Below the pieces are notes generated by a model. The model ran no database searches, was not told where the DNA came from, and saw only the letters and a program-made list of their open reading frames with translations. A program made the position numbers and the translations under genes. A DNA stretch of 64,000 nt, from NCBI RefSeq assembly GCF_001866645.1, contig NZ_MLYP01000037.1, forward strand, positions 1-64,000. The letters are read 5' to 3'. The stretch comes from Streptomyces colonosanans. Its GTDB lineage: Bacteria > Actinomycetota > Actinomycetes > Streptomycetales > Streptomycetaceae. Below are positions 35,031 to 44,767 of this stretch, in pieces; position 1 is the stretch's first letter, and each line of letters begins with the position of its first letter.

Positions 35031-36542
35031 TCAGCCGCCCGAGAGAACTCTGACCAGGTCCTCCGCGGTGCGGCAGCGGTCCAGCAGTTCCTTGACGTGA
35101 TTACGCGTTCCGCGAAGGGGTTCGAGGGTTGGGACGCGTTGCAGGGAGTCCCGGCCCGGCAGGTCGAAGATCACCGAGTCCCAGGACGCCGCCGCGACGT
35201 CGTCCGCGTACTGCTCCAGGCAGCGGCCGCGGAAGTATGCGCGGGTGTCCTCCGGCGGCTTGGTGCAGGCCCGCTCGACGTCGTTCTCGTCCAGAAGGCG
35301 CTTGATGCGGCCGCGGGCGACCAGCCGGTTGTAGAGGCCCTTCTCGGCGCGTACGTCGGCGTACTGGAGGTCGACGAGATGCAGCCGGGCGGCGTCCCAG
35401 TCGAGGTCGTCGCGGCGCCGGTAGCCCTCCATGAGTTCTCGTTTGGCGACCCAGTCCAGTTCGCCGGCGAGGCTCATGGGGTCCCTCTCCAGGCGGTTGA
35501 GGGTGTCCTCCCAGCGGGTCAGGACGTCCTTGGTCTGTTCGTCGACGTCGGCGCCGTAGCGCTCCTCGATGTATTTGCGTGAGAGTTCGTAGTACTCCAT
35601 CTGGAGCTGGACCGCGGTGAGTGTCCGGCCGCTGCGGAGGGTGATCAGGCGCTTGAGGCCGGGGTCGTGGGAGACCTGGTGGAGGGTGCGTACGGGCTGG
35701 TCGACGGCGAGGTCGACGGCGATGAAGCCGTCCTCGATCATGGAGAGGACGAGTGCGGTGGTGCCCAGCTTCAGGTAGGTCGAGATCTCCGAGAGGTTCG
35801 CGTCGCCGATGATCACGTGGAGGCGGCGGTACTTCTCGGCGTCGGCGTGCGGCTCGTCGCGGGTGTTGATGATGGGGCGCTTGAGCGTTGTTTCGAGGCC
35901 CACCTCGACTTCGAAGTAGTCGGCGCGCTGGCTGAGCTGGAAGCCGTGTTCGTGCCCGTCCTGGCCGATGCCGACGCGGCCCGCGCCGGCGAAGACGGGG
36001 CGGGAGACGAAGAACGGGGTGAGGTGCCGCACGATGTCCGAGAAGGGGGTCTCCCGCTTCATCAGGTAGTTCTCGTGGGTGCCGTAGGAGGCGCCTTTGT
36101 TGTCGGTGTTGTTCTTGTAGAGGTGGATCGGCTGGGCGCCCGGGAGCTGGGCGGCTCGTTCCGCGGCCTCGGCCATGATGCGCTCGCCGGCCTTGTCCCA
36201 GAGGACGGCGTCGCGCGGGTTAGTGACCTCGGGTGCGCTGTATTCGGGGTGTGCGTGGTCGACGTAGAGTCGTGCGCCGTTGGTGAGGATCACGTTGGCC
36301 AGGCCGATGTCCTCGTCCGTGAGCTGGCTGGCGTCGGCGGTCTCGCGGGCGAGGTCGAAGCCTCGTGCGTCCCGCAGAGGGTTCTCCTCCTCGAAGTCCC
36401 AGCGGGCCCGGCGGGCCCGGTGCATCGCCGCCGCGTAGGCGTTGACGATCTGGGATGAGGTGAGCATGGCATTGGCGTTCGGGTGGCCGGGGACGGAGAT
36501 GCCGTACTCCGTCTCGATGCCCATTACTCGCCGTACGGTCAT
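35031..36542 (-). CDS. dop: Pup deamidase/depupylase Dop
   Basis: A 503-residue PafA paralogue. MGIETEYG (Glu10, Glu12) and the nucleophile/base Asp95 in [14 protein letters not shown] are conserved, and the Dop-specific loop (about 48-80, [19 protein letters not shown]) is present. It removes Pup from substrates and can deamidate Pup-Gln. In this strain Pup already ends in Glu, so depupylation should be its main task. It precedes pup by 179 bp on the same strand and follows arc. Confidence 0.96.
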   Translation of the reverse strand: MTVRRVMGIETEYGISVPGHPNANAMLTSSQIVNAYAAAMHRARRARWDFEEENPLRDARGFDLARETADASQLTDEDIGLANVILTNGARLYVDHAHPEYSAPEVTNPRDAVLWDKAGERIMAEAAERAAQLPGAQPIHLYKNNTDNKGASYGTHENYLMKRETPFSDIVRHLTPFFVSRPVFAGAGRVGIGQDGHEHGFQLSQRADYFEVEVGLETTLKRPIINTRDEPHADAEKYRRLHVIIGDANLSEISTYLKLGTTALVLSMIEDGFIAVDLAVDQPVRTLHQVSHDPGLKRLITLRSGRTLTAVQLQMEYYELSRKYIEERYGADVDEQTKDVLTRWEDTLNRLERDPMSLAGELDWVAKRELMEGYRRRDDLDWDAARLHLVDLQYADVRAEKGLYNRLVARGRIKRLLDENDVERACTKPPEDTRAYFRGRCLEQYADDVAAASWDSVIFDLPGRDSLQRVPTLEPLRGTRNHVKELLDRCRTAEDLVRVLSGG

Positions 36543-36732
36543 GCGGCCCTCCTTGCCAGGCGGCGCCCTCGGTCGGGGGCGGCGCTCGAGTACCGCCGGT
36601 GCTTCGGTGCGCGTGCGGTGCCCGTCCCCGCACGGCGCGACACGGCGGTACGAAAGAGCCTAGAACGCCTTTGCGCTGGTGGGGAGATCATTTGCCTTAT
36701 TGCCTTGCTCCGGCCGTGGCCCGAAAAGCGGA

Positions 36733-36766
36733 CGGCTGCGGTACCCGGTGTGGGTACCCGCAGCCG
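36733..36766 (-). terminator. Hairpin after arc
   Basis: Stem CGGCTGCGGTACCC / GGGTACCCGCAGCCG, with one bulged base and a short loop, 10 bases past the arc stop. Confidence 0.78.
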
Positions 36767-36775
36767 CCCTGCGTT

Positions 36776-38542
36776 TTACAGGTACTGACCGGTGTTCGCC
36801 ACCGTATCGATGGAGCGTCCGGTGTCCGCGCCCTGCTTTCCGGTGATGAGGGTACGGATGTAGACGATCCGTTCGCCCTTCTTTCCGGAGATCCGGGCCC
36901 AGTCGTCGGGGTTGGTGGTGTTGGGCAGGTCCTCGTTCTCCTTGAACTCGTCCACGCATGCTTGGAGGAGGTGGGAGACCCTGAGGCCTTTCTGGCTGTG
37001 TTCGAGGAAGTCCTTGATCGCCATTTTTTTGGCGCGTCCGACGATGTTTTCGATCATTGCGCCGGAGTTGAAGTCCTTGAAGTAGAGGACTTCCTTGTCG
37101 CCGTTGGCGTAGGTGACTTCCAGGAAGCGGTTCTCGTCGGATTCGGCGTACATCTGCTCCACGGCGGTCTGGATCATGCCGTGGACGGTGGCGGCCTTGT
37201 CGCCTCCGTGCTCGCTGACGTCGTCGGCGTGCAGGGGGAGGTTTTCGGTGAGGTACTTCCCGAAGATGTCCTTGGCCGCTTCGGCGTCCGGACGTTCGAT
37301 CTTGATCTTCACATCGAGTCGGCCGGGCCTCAGGATGGCGGGGTCGATCATGTCCTCGCGGTTGGAGGCGCCGATGACCACCACGTTCTGGAGGCCTTCG
37401 ACGCCGTCGATCTCGGCGAGCAGCTGGGGGACGATGGTGTTCTCCACGTCCGAGCTGACGCCGGATCCGCGGGTGCGGAACAGGGACTCCATCTCGTCGA
37501 AGAAGACGATGACGGGGGTGCCTTCGCTGGCCTTCTCGCGGGCGCGCTGGAAGATGAGGCGGATCTGTCGCTCGGTCTCGCCGACGTACTTGTTGAGGAG
37601 CTCGGGGCCCTTGATGTTGAGGAAGAAGCTCTTGCTGGCGGCCTGGCCGGTGACTTCGGCGACCTTCTTGGCCAGTGAGTTGGCGACGGCCTTGGCGATG
37701 AGTGTCTTGCCGCATCCTGGGGGCCCGTACAGCAGGACGCCCTTGGGCGGCCGCAGTTCGTGCTCCTTGAACAGGTCGGGGTAGAGGTAGGGGAGCTCGA
37801 CCGCGTCGCGGATGGCTTCGATCTGGCCGGCGAGGCCGCCGATCGCTTCGTAGCCGATGTCGGGTACCTCTTCGAGGACGAGTTCCTCGACTTCGCTCTT
37901 GGGTACGACTTCGTAGACGTAGCCGGAGCGGGATTCGAGCAGGAGGGCGTCGCCGGGGCGGATGGTGACGTCCAGCAGCGGCTCGGCGAGCCGTACCACC
38001 CGTTCCTCGTCGGTGTGCCCGAGCACCAGGGCGCGTTCGCCGTCCTCGAGGACTTCCTTGAGGGTGACGATGTCCCCGACTCGCTCGAACTCCATGGCTT
38101 CGACCACGTTGAGCGCTTCGTTGAGCATGACTTCCTGGCCGCGGCGGAGCTCGTCGATCTCCACGCTGGGGCTGACGTTCACCCTGAGCTTGCGGCCTCC
38201 GGTGAAGATGTCGGCTGTGCCGTCCTCGTTCGCCTCCAGGAAGACGCCGAAGCCGGCGGGTGGCTGGGCGAGGCGGTCGACTTCTTCTTTGAGGGCCACG
38301 ATCTGGTCGCGGGCCTCACGGAGTGTGTTGGCGAGTCGCTCGTTCTGTGCGGACACGCCGGCCAGGTTGGTCTGCAGCTCGACGATCCGCTCTTCGAGAA
38401 TCCTCGTGTGTCGCGGAGAGTCGGCGAGCTTGCGTCGCAGGACGGCGATCTCCTGCTCAAGGTAGGCGATCTGCCCGGCCGGGTCTTCGGACCCTCGTCC
38501 CGGGCGGATGCCGCGGTTCATGTCGTCGTCGTGGGCTGCCAC
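36776..38542 (-). CDS. arc: Proteasome-activating AAA ATPase Arc (Mpa/ARC)
   Basis: A 588-residue ring ATPase. N-terminal coiled coil about 24-92 (binds Pup), OB-type interdomain, Walker A GPPGCGKT (273-280), Walker B VIVFFDE (Asp349, Glu350) and the C-terminal QYL motif that docks into PrcA pockets. It unfolds pupylated proteins and feeds them to the 20S core. GTG start with GGAGG eight bases before. First gene of the order arc, dop, pup, nuclease, prcB, prcA, all on one strand. Confidence 0.96.
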   Translation of the reverse strand: MAAHDDDMNRGIRPGRGSEDPAGQIAYLEQEIAVLRRKLADSPRHTRILEERIVELQTNLAGVSAQNERLANTLREARDQIVALKEEVDRLAQPPAGFGVFLEANEDGTADIFTGGRKLRVNVSPSVEIDELRRGQEVMLNEALNVVEAMEFERVGDIVTLKEVLEDGERALVLGHTDEERVVRLAEPLLDVTIRPGDALLLESRSGYVYEVVPKSEVEELVLEEVPDIGYEAIGGLAGQIEAIRDAVELPYLYPDLFKEHELRPPKGVLLYGPPGCGKTLIAKAVANSLAKKVAEVTGQAASKSFFLNIKGPELLNKYVGETERQIRLIFQRAREKASEGTPVIVFFDEMESLFRTRGSGVSSDVENTIVPQLLAEIDGVEGLQNVVVIGASNREDMIDPAILRPGRLDVKIKIERPDAEAAKDIFGKYLTENLPLHADDVSEHGGDKAATVHGMIQTAVEQMYAESDENRFLEVTYANGDKEVLYFKDFNSGAMIENIVGRAKKMAIKDFLEHSQKGLRVSHLLQACVDEFKENEDLPNTTNPDDWARISGKKGERIVYIRTLITGKQGADTGRSIDTVANTGQYL

Positions 38543-38787
38543 GGTCCTCACCTCCTCCAAGGGGAGCTGGACGCTTCCAGACCCTACCTGGGCGGGTGCC
38601 GATTGAAACCCCTAGATCACAAAGACTGTCGGGGTGTGTCCGATCTTCACCCTTGCGCTCTCCCTCACGCCAGGGGAATACCCACCGAACATGATTGGGA
38701 AGCGGCCGAAGGTAGGGTCGAAGTGTTCAACACCCGTCAGAGCTGGCCCGATTCCCGGGCCGCTCCGCGCAGGAATCGGCAGGAGAG

Positions 38788-39090
38788 ATGACCGTGCAGC
38801 AGGCCGGAATCGACGGCGAGGCGCTGGAGGTCTGGATCGACCAGGATCTGTGTACCGGCGACGGCATCTGTGCCCAGTACGCGCCCGAGGTTTTCGAGCT
38901 GGACATCGACGGCCTGGCTTATGTGAAGGGTCCGGACGAGGAGCTTCTGCAGGCGAGCGGAGCCACAACGCCCGTACCGCTGCCGCTTCTCACGGATGTG
39001 GTCGACTCGGTGCGGGAGTGCCCCGGGGAGTGCATTCATGTGCGTCGGATCGCGGACGGGGTGGAGGTCTACGGCCCCGACGTGGAGTGA
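38788..39090 (+). CDS. 3Fe-4S ferredoxin
   Basis: A 100-residue ferredoxin with the C-x5-C-...-CP pattern of 3Fe-4S proteins: Cys22 and Cys28 (LCTGDGIC) and Cys78 (ECPGEC; Cys82 is an extra one). Such ferredoxins pass electrons to cytochrome P450s or other oxidases, but no partner is adjacent. A GGAG sits before the ATG. It is divergent from arc across 245 bp. A near-perfect palindrome covers its stop codon. Confidence 0.9.
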   Translation: MTVQQAGIDGEALEVWIDQDLCTGDGICAQYAPEVFELDIDGLAYVKGPDEELLQASGATTPVPLPLLTDVVDSVRECPGECIHVRRIADGVEVYGPDVE

Positions 39091-39108
39091 TCGTACGACC
39101 ACTCCACG
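39081..39108 (+). terminator. 28-bp near-perfect palindrome at the ferredoxin stop
   Basis: The left half CGTGGAGTGATCGT is matched by the complement of the right half with one mismatch. It includes the TGA stop and lies between convergent genes, so it may stop transcription from both sides. Confidence 0.65.
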
Positions 39109-39174
39109 CCATGTGTGTCGGTTGTGTGTCCCGGCGGTCGTGTGTGCCGGGCGCCGGGGGCGTGGTGTGCGGGG

Positions 39175-39798
39175 TCACACGGCCTGGGTGCCGGAGGGTG
39201 TGGAGCGGATGAACGCGCCTCCCTTCCACTGCCACTTGGCGGGGGTCTTCGTGTCGGGGCAGCAACTCGGTACGTCGGACGAGGAGTAGCCGAGGAGGGT
39301 GGCGGTGACCGCCGCGTCGCGGACGGCGAAGTCGGTGATGGTGAGGCGGTCCTTGGGGTCGACGAGGGTGGCGACGACGCGGGGCTTGGAGGAGTCCGCG
39401 GCCTGGGTGAGGACGTAGACGCCGTCGGGCGGGGTGCCCATGCCGGCGTCGCAGTGGGCTACGGCCACGGTTTCGGGGCGGCCGTCGCCGTCCAGGTCGC
39501 CGGTGGCCTTCTTCTCGACGATGACCTTGACGGGGCCGCAGTCGAGGGGGATGTCGGCTCTGGCGGGGTCGGGGGGCGTCGTCGTGGCGGGGGCCGTCTT
39601 GGCTTCGGTGGGAGGCTGGGCCGCTGTCGCGGAGCCGGGCTGCAGTGCGGAGGACAGGGCTATCAGGCCGGAGACGGCGGCGGCCGTGACGATCCAGTGG
39701 ATGGGTCGGGTGGTGGTGTGGGCGAGTTCCGGGACGGCGGGGTGCTGCACGAGAGAGGTGTCTCCTGTGAGGGCTGTGCCGGTGGAGGTGTCCCGCAT
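39175..39798 (-). CDS. Secreted or membrane-anchored hypothetical protein
   Basis: A 207-residue protein with a hydrophobic segment about 33-52 (PIHWIVTAAAVSGLIALSSAL), likely an uncleaved anchor or signal, then a Pro/Thr linker and a C-terminal domain of about 130 residues. That domain has four cysteines (DCGPVKV, AHCDAG, SCCPD) and a repeat resembling FG-GAP/EF-hand-like GDLDGDGRPETVAVA. The cysteines may form disulfides. No family is recognised with confidence. Start chosen at the ATG at 39798. Confidence 0.72.
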   Translation of the reverse strand: MRDTSTGTALTGDTSLVQHPAVPELAHTTTRPIHWIVTAAAVSGLIALSSALQPGSATAAQPPTEAKTAPATTTPPDPARADIPLDCGPVKVIVEKKATGDLDGDGRPETVAVAHCDAGMGTPPDGVYVLTQAADSSKPRVVATLVDPKDRLTITDFAVRDAAVTATLLGYSSSDVPSCCPDTKTPAKWQWKGGAFIRSTPSGTQAV

Positions 39799-39889
39799 CG
39801 TGCCACACGTCACAGTGCGGGGGAACGGTGGGGTCCGCGCTACTGGCGGCGCGTCAGGGTCGGTGGCGCGCCGGTGTTTCAACGTGTGA

Positions 39890-39937
39890 GCGCCGTGGTC
39901 GAGTTCCCCGGTGTCGGGGGGAACTCGGCCACGGCGC
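39890..39937 (-). terminator. 20-bp hairpin after trmI
   Basis: Stem starting GCGCCGTGGTCGAGTTCCCC with one G-T pair and an 8-base loop, 29 bases past the trmI stop. Its inverted repeat could also work on the plus strand. Confidence 0.8.
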
Positions 39938-39965
39938 CTGTGGGTTGGTGGGGGTGCGGGCCGTT

Positions 39966-40868
39966 TCAGCGGCCGGCGCCTCCGTCGGCGTTGGGGCCGG
40001 CGTAGTCCTCGCCGTAGGCGCCCTTGGCGGGCCGGCGGCGGCGCATGGGCGGTTCGACGCCGTCGGCGAGGCGGCGGGCGGTCAGGAGGAAGCCGGTGTG
40101 GCCGATCATGCGGTGGCCGGGGCGGACGGCCAGGCCTTCGATGTGCCAGTTGCGGATCATCGTCTCCCAGGCGGTCGGCTCGTTGAAGCAGCCGATCTCG
40201 CGGATGGACTCGACGGTCCGGGCGAGCTGGGTGGTGGTCGCCACGTAGCAGCACAGGATGCCGCCGGGGACGAGTGCCTTGGAGACGGCCTCGAGGCATT
40301 CCCAGGGGGCGAGCATGTCGAGGATGACGCGGTCGACGTCGGTGTCGCTCAGGTTGTCCTGAAGATCGCCGACGGTGAGCTGCCAGGCGGGGTGGGGGCC
40401 GCCGAAGTAGCGCTCGACGTTCGCCTGTGCGATCTCGGCGAAGTCGGCGCGGCGCTCGTAGCTGTGGAGCATGCCCTGGTCGCCGATGGCGCGCAGCAGG
40501 AAGCTGCTGAGCGAGCCGGAGCCGACGCCGGCCTCGACGACGCGTGCGCCGGGGAAGATGTCGGCGAAGGCGAGGATCTGTCCGGCGTCCTTGGGGTAGA
40601 CGACGGCTGCCCCGCGGGGCATGGACAGGACGTAGTCGGGGAGCAGGGGGCGCAGCGCGAGGTAGGCGACGTTCCCGGTGGTGCGGACAACGCTGCCCTC
40701 GGGTGCGCCGATCAGTTCGTCGTGCGGGAAGGAACCCTTGTGGGTGTGGAAGTTCTTCCCGGCTTCGAGCGTGAACGTGTAGTGGCGGCCCTTGGGGTCG
40801 GTCAGCTGAACCTGGTCCCCGACCTTGAAGGGCCCGCGCCTGCGGGCGGCACCGGTCGGTTCGGACAT
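39966..40868 (-). CDS. trmI: tRNA (adenine58-N1)-methyltransferase TrmI
   Basis: A 300-residue SAM-dependent methyltransferase. The N-terminal beta domain starts GPFKVGDQVQLTD; the SAM motif is VEAGVGSGSLS (about 111-121), and VILDMLAPWE and CCYVATTTQL complete the Rossmann part. It makes m1A58 in the T-loop of tRNAs. The C-terminal basic tail (MRRRRPAKGAYG) may bind RNA. GC-rich, with a 20-bp terminator behind it. Confidence 0.92.
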   Translation of the reverse strand: MSEPTGAARRRGPFKVGDQVQLTDPKGRHYTFTLEAGKNFHTHKGSFPHDELIGAPEGSVVRTTGNVAYLALRPLLPDYVLSMPRGAAVVYPKDAGQILAFADIFPGARVVEAGVGSGSLSSFLLRAIGDQGMLHSYERRADFAEIAQANVERYFGGPHPAWQLTVGDLQDNLSDTDVDRVILDMLAPWECLEAVSKALVPGGILCCYVATTTQLARTVESIREIGCFNEPTAWETMIRNWHIEGLAVRPGHRMIGHTGFLLTARRLADGVEPPMRRRRPAKGAYGEDYAGPNADGGAGR

Positions 40869-40998
40869 GTGACCAGCCTACCGGCAGCCGGGAGGGTCGC
40901 CGACCACTCGGGGGTGCGGGGGCTCGAGGGGTGTGTGCGTTCGTCTCCGCGGCGGTGGCTGGTGTGCTCTGGAGGCGAACGGTTGGGGGGAGGGGTGG

Positions 40999-42603
40999 TC
41001 AGCTGGGGCGGGCCATGGCTTTGACGAAGGCGCGTTCCACGTCTGTGGCGGACAGGACACCGTAGATCTCGCCGGTGTCTTCGATGACCAGGTATTCGGT
41101 GGCGGGGGTGGCGCGTAGGGCGTCGAGGAGGTCTTCGCCGGCGAGTTCTGCGGAGACGCGCATGCCGTCGGTGAGTTCCTGGGCGAGGCCGCTGACGGTG
41201 ACCCAGGGACGGCGGTGTTCCGGTACGCCGACGATGGCGGCCTCGCGGACGAGTGAGAGAGGTTCGCCGTGGGCGTCGACGACGACGAGGGCGCGGGCGC
41301 CGACCTCGTTGGCGCGGCGCAGTGCTTCGGAGAGGGGGGTGTCGGTCTCGACGGGGACGGCGCGGCGGGTGAGCGCGCGGGCGCGTAGTTCGGGGAGGTG
41401 TTCGCGCAGGCGTGCCATGCGCAGGCTGTTGCCGGCGCCGGTCCAGATGATCGCGGCGAGGATGGCGGCGAGCAGGGCGTCGGTGATGGTGTCCATGCCG
41501 ACGTTGTCCTGGGGGGCGGAGCCGAGGGCGTCGGACTGGGTGAGCAGGGGGAGGCCGATGAGGACGGAGATGGCGAGGGCGCGGCCGACCCAGGCGGCGG
41601 CGGTGGTGCCGGTCATGGGCCTTCCGGTGATCTTCCAGACGATGGCGCGGAGCATGCGGCCGCCGTCGAGGGGCAGTCCGGGGAGCAGGTTGAAGATGGC
41701 CACGATGAGGTTGGAGATCATGAGGCCGGCCAGGAGGACGCCGGGGACGGTGTCTGGTTCGACGGGCTGCAGGGCGAGGTAGAAGATCCCGGCGAGGATG
41801 AGGGAGAGCAGGGGGCCGACGAAGGCGAGGATGAATTCCCGGCCTGGGGTTTCGGCTTCCTTCTCGATCTCGGAGACGCCGCCGAAGAACTGGAGCTGGA
41901 TGCGGCGCACCGGCAGTTTGAAGCGGAGGGCGGCGACGGTGTGGGCGAGTTCGTGGACGAGGACGGAGGCGTAGAAGGCGACGGCGAAGAAGAGGGAGAC
42001 GAGGTAGCGGGCGGCGCCGAGTTCGGGTAGTACGCGGTCGAGCTGGCCGCCGAATACCCAGGTGATGAGGGCGGCGACGAGGAACCAGCTGGGTGCGACG
42101 TAGACGGGTACGCCGAAGGGGCGGCCCATGAGGATGCCGCCGCCGGGCTCCTTCGGGGGTTGCGGGGGGCGGCTCTGGCTCGGGGTGTCGGCGTGGGCCA
42201 GGGTGCGGGCGGGTGTGGGGGTGCCGGGGTGGTCGTGGGTGGGCGTGGCCTTGGGCTGCTCGGTGTGCGGTTCCGGTCCGGTGTCGCCGCGTGTGTCGGC
42301 CGGCTGTGTTTGTGTGCTCTGCGGCTGGGGTGACGGGTCCGCGGTGGCGGGTGGGGCGGAGCCGGGATCGGTCTGGGGGGCGGCAGCCTGGGTGGGTGCG
42401 TCGCCTGGCGACGCTGTTGGGTTGTCGCCTGCGGCCGTGGGCTCACGCGTGCTGTCGTCGGCCGGTGCCGTCCGGGCTTCGGTGCGTTTCCGCTGCTCCT
42501 GGGGGGCTGCGGTGTCGGCGGTCCGTGCCGTGGGGGCTTCCTCGTGGCCGGTCGCACCGTCGTTGCCGGTGCGCGGCTGTCCGCTCCCGCCGCTCTCGTC
42601 CAC
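40999..42603 (-). CDS. Site-2 protease (M50 family) with CBS domains
   Basis: A 534-residue membrane metalloprotease. HELAH (217-221) and the second metal ligand Asp313 in LLPGLPLDGGR are visible within several helices. Two CBS motifs occupy about 405-530 (VPVETDTPLSEALR, ATEYLVIEDTGEIYGVLSATDVE). The first 155 residues are a Pro/Thr/Ala-rich tail, much longer than usual. Members cut signalling proteins inside the membrane; CBS domains may sense nucleotides. GTG start with GAGGGG upstream. Divergent from the RecB-like gene. Confidence 0.9.
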   Translation of the reverse strand: MDESGGSGQPRTGNDGATGHEEAPTARTADTAAPQEQRKRTEARTAPADDSTREPTAAGDNPTASPGDAPTQAAAPQTDPGSAPPATADPSPQPQSTQTQPADTRGDTGPEPHTEQPKATPTHDHPGTPTPARTLAHADTPSQSRPPQPPKEPGGGILMGRPFGVPVYVAPSWFLVAALITWVFGGQLDRVLPELGAARYLVSLFFAVAFYASVLVHELAHTVAALRFKLPVRRIQLQFFGGVSEIEKEAETPGREFILAFVGPLLSLILAGIFYLALQPVEPDTVPGVLLAGLMISNLIVAIFNLLPGLPLDGGRMLRAIVWKITGRPMTGTTAAAWVGRALAISVLIGLPLLTQSDALGSAPQDNVGMDTITDALLAAILAAIIWTGAGNSLRMARLREHLPELRARALTRRAVPVETDTPLSEALRRANEVGARALVVVDAHGEPLSLVREAAIVGVPEHRRPWVTVSGLAQELTDGMRVSAELAGEDLLDALRATPATEYLVIEDTGEIYGVLSATDVERAFVKAMARPS

Positions 42604-42835
42604 ACTGTCCCCTCGATCTAAGCGTCTCCCCGGCCCCGGTCGTATCGGGTGGGAGGGTTTGTGGTCGATGGTATGCGGCCGTCGCGTCGTGTTCCGCCCC
42701 GGCACCCCTTCTGTTTTCGGCTCGGTTGTCCGTGCCGTCGCGCGGGTTGCCCTGGTATCGGTGGTTCCGGTCTTGTGGTGCATGGCCGGGGAGCGGGTGT
42801 GTCACTGTCAGTGGCGGGTCGTAAGGTCTGTGGTC

Positions 42836-43723
42836 ATGGAAACCAGCACCGACGGCGCGGCCGGGCCGTCCACCCCGGCCGCCGTGCCTCCGGCGTCGTT
42901 GTCGCCCTCGCGCGCCGGCGATTTCATGCAGTGTCCGCTGCTCTACCGGTTCCGGGTGATCGACAGGCTGCCGGAGAAGCCGAGTGAGGCGGCGACTCGG
43001 GGCACCTTGGTGCATGCGGTGCTGGAGCGGCTCTTCGATGCGCCGGCGGCCGAGCGGACCGCTTCGCGTGCCAGGTCGTTGGTGCCGGGGCAGTGGGATC
43101 GGCTGCGGGAGAGCAGGCCCGAGGTGGTGGAGCTGTTCGCGGATGATCCGGGTGGTGAGCGGCTGGCGCGCTGGCTGGGTGAGGCGGAGCATCTGGTCGA
43201 GCGCTGGTTCACGCTGGAGGATCCGACGCGTCTTGAGCCGGCTGAGCGTGAGTTGTTCGTCGAGGCGGAGTTGGAGTCCGGGCTGAAGCTGCGCGGGATC
43301 ATCGACCGTGTCGATGTCGCGTCGACGGGTGAGGTGCGGATCGTCGACTACAAGACGGGCAAGGCGCCCCGGCCCGAGTACGCGGAGGGCGCGCTGTTCC
43401 AGATGAAGTTCTATGCGCTGGTGGTGTGGCGGCTGAAGAAGGTCGTGCCGCGGCGGTTGCAGCTGGTGTATCTCGGCAGTGGTGATGTGCTGACGTACGA
43501 TCCGGTGCTTGCCGATCTGGAGCGTGTCGAGCGCAAGCTGCTCGCGTTGTGGGAGGCGATCTTGTCGGCGACGGAGACGGGTGACTGGCGTCCGCGGCCC
43601 ACGAAGCTGTGTGGTTGGTGCGACCATCAGGCGGTCTGCCCGGAGTTCGGTGGCACTCCCCCGCCGTATCCACTGTCGGTGCGATCGGCTGACGGGCGTG
43701 AGGCGGGGAGTGCGAGGGATTGA
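42836..43723 (+). CDS. RecB-family exonuclease with Fe-S cluster (PD-(D/E)XK)
   Basis: A 295-residue nuclease-domain protein. Catalytic residues Asp157 (GIIDRVDV), Asp171 and Lys173 (IVDYKTGK) fit the PD-(D/E)XK core. Cys33 (FMQCPLLYRFR) with Cys259, Cys262 and Cys268 (CGWCDHQAVC) form the four-cysteine 4Fe-4S ring closure of AddB/Cas4-like nucleases. No helicase or Cas gene is adjacent, so a DNA repair role is more likely than adaptation. G/T-ending codons are common, unlike the LacI-type gene at 31.3 kb. Confidence 0.9.
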   Translation: METSTDGAAGPSTPAAVPPASLSPSRAGDFMQCPLLYRFRVIDRLPEKPSEAATRGTLVHAVLERLFDAPAAERTASRARSLVPGQWDRLRESRPEVVELFADDPGGERLARWLGEAEHLVERWFTLEDPTRLEPAERELFVEAELESGLKLRGIIDRVDVASTGEVRIVDYKTGKAPRPEYAEGALFQMKFYALVVWRLKKVVPRRLQLVYLGSGDVLTYDPVLADLERVERKLLALWEAILSATETGDWRPRPTKLCGWCDHQAVCPEFGGTPPPYPLSVRSADGREAGSARD

Positions 43724-43834
43724 TCTTCGTTTGAGGGGTGCCTGCGGCAGGGGGCGGCGGCTGTCGGTCAGGGTGCCGGAGTCGGGCGGCGGCGAGCAGG
43801 GCAGAATGGGGCCGGACTAGCGAAGGAGACTTAC

Positions 43835-44506
43835 GTGGCCATCCGTGTCCTACTGGTCGACGACCAGCCGCTGCTGCGCACAGGCTTCCGGATGATTCTG
43901 GAGGCCGAGCAGGACATCGCGGTCGTCGGCGAGGCCGGAGACGGCCTCCAGGCCCTCGACCAGGTGCGTGCCTTGCAGCCCGATGTGGTGTTGATGGACA
44001 TCCGCATGCCCCGGATGGACGGGGTGGAGGCGACCCGGCAGATCACGGGGCCGGGGCGGGACGGTCCGGCCAAGGTGCTGGTGCTGACCACTTTCGACCT
44101 TGACGAGTATGTGGTGGAGGCGCTGCGCGCCGGTGCCAGCGGTTTTCTCCTCAAGGACGCCCCGGCCAACGAGTTGGTGCAGGCGATCCGGGTGGTCGCC
44201 GCGGGTGAGGCGTTGCTGGCGCCGAGCATCACGCGTCGGCTGCTCGACAAGTACGCGGTGCATCTGCCGTCCGGGGACGAGCCGGTTCCGGACACGCTGC
44301 ACACGCTCACCGAGCGCGAGGTGGAGGTGCTGAAGCTGGTGGCGCGCGGGTTGTCGAACGCCGAGATCGCCGCCGATCTGTTCGTCAGTGAGACCACGGT
44401 CAAGACGCATGTGGGTCATGTCCTGACGAAGCTGGGGCTGCGGGACCGGGTGCAGGCGGCGGTGTATGCGTACGAGAGCGGACTGGTGCGCCCTGGCTCG
44501 CAGTAG
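43835..44506 (+). CDS. Orphan NarL/FixJ-type response regulator
   Basis: A 223-residue response regulator. Receiver domain with Asp9-Asp10, the phosphoacceptor Asp55 (VVLMDIRMPRMDG), Thr85 and Lys107; LuxR-type HTH about 157-215 (LTEREVEVLKLVARGLSNAEIAADLFVSETTVKTHV). No histidine kinase is nearby, so it is an orphan. GTG start with AAGGAG upstream. Regulon unknown. Confidence 0.92.
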   Translation: MAIRVLLVDDQPLLRTGFRMILEAEQDIAVVGEAGDGLQALDQVRALQPDVVLMDIRMPRMDGVEATRQITGPGRDGPAKVLVLTTFDLDEYVVEALRAGASGFLLKDAPANELVQAIRVVAAGEALLAPSITRRLLDKYAVHLPSGDEPVPDTLHTLTEREVEVLKLVARGLSNAEIAADLFVSETTVKTHVGHVLTKLGLRDRVQAAVYAYESGLVRPGSQ

Positions 44507-44723
44507 TGCCTTGCCGCCCGGCGGGCCGGGCAGCCGGTGAGAGCGTCTCCTTCTTGTGAGGGGGCGCCCTTCGCGTTCGTGTGGCCTGCGTTCCGCGGGA
44601 GCCTGTCCGTTCACAGGGCGTCTGTGTGGGTGCCGCGGCGTGCTGGTGCCGTGTGTTCGGCTTCCGGCGAGGGGGTGCCGGGGTCGTGCGGGCGTCCACG
44701 GTGGGCGGGGCGGACCACGGCGA

Positions 44724-44754
44724 AGACCCCCGGGCCGGGTGGCGCCGGGGGTCT
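44724..44754 (-). terminator. Hairpin after the ABC binding lipoprotein
   Basis: Perfect 10-bp stem AGACCCCCGG / CCGGGGGTCT, 11-base loop, 14 bases past the stop. Confidence 0.78.
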
Positions 44755-44767
44755 GGAGCGTGCCCGG

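Noticed and set aside
44507-44723. Strong terminator after the response regulator
   Set aside because: Only a weak CCCGG-N4-CCGGG dyad at 44517-44530 was found; not listed as a feature.
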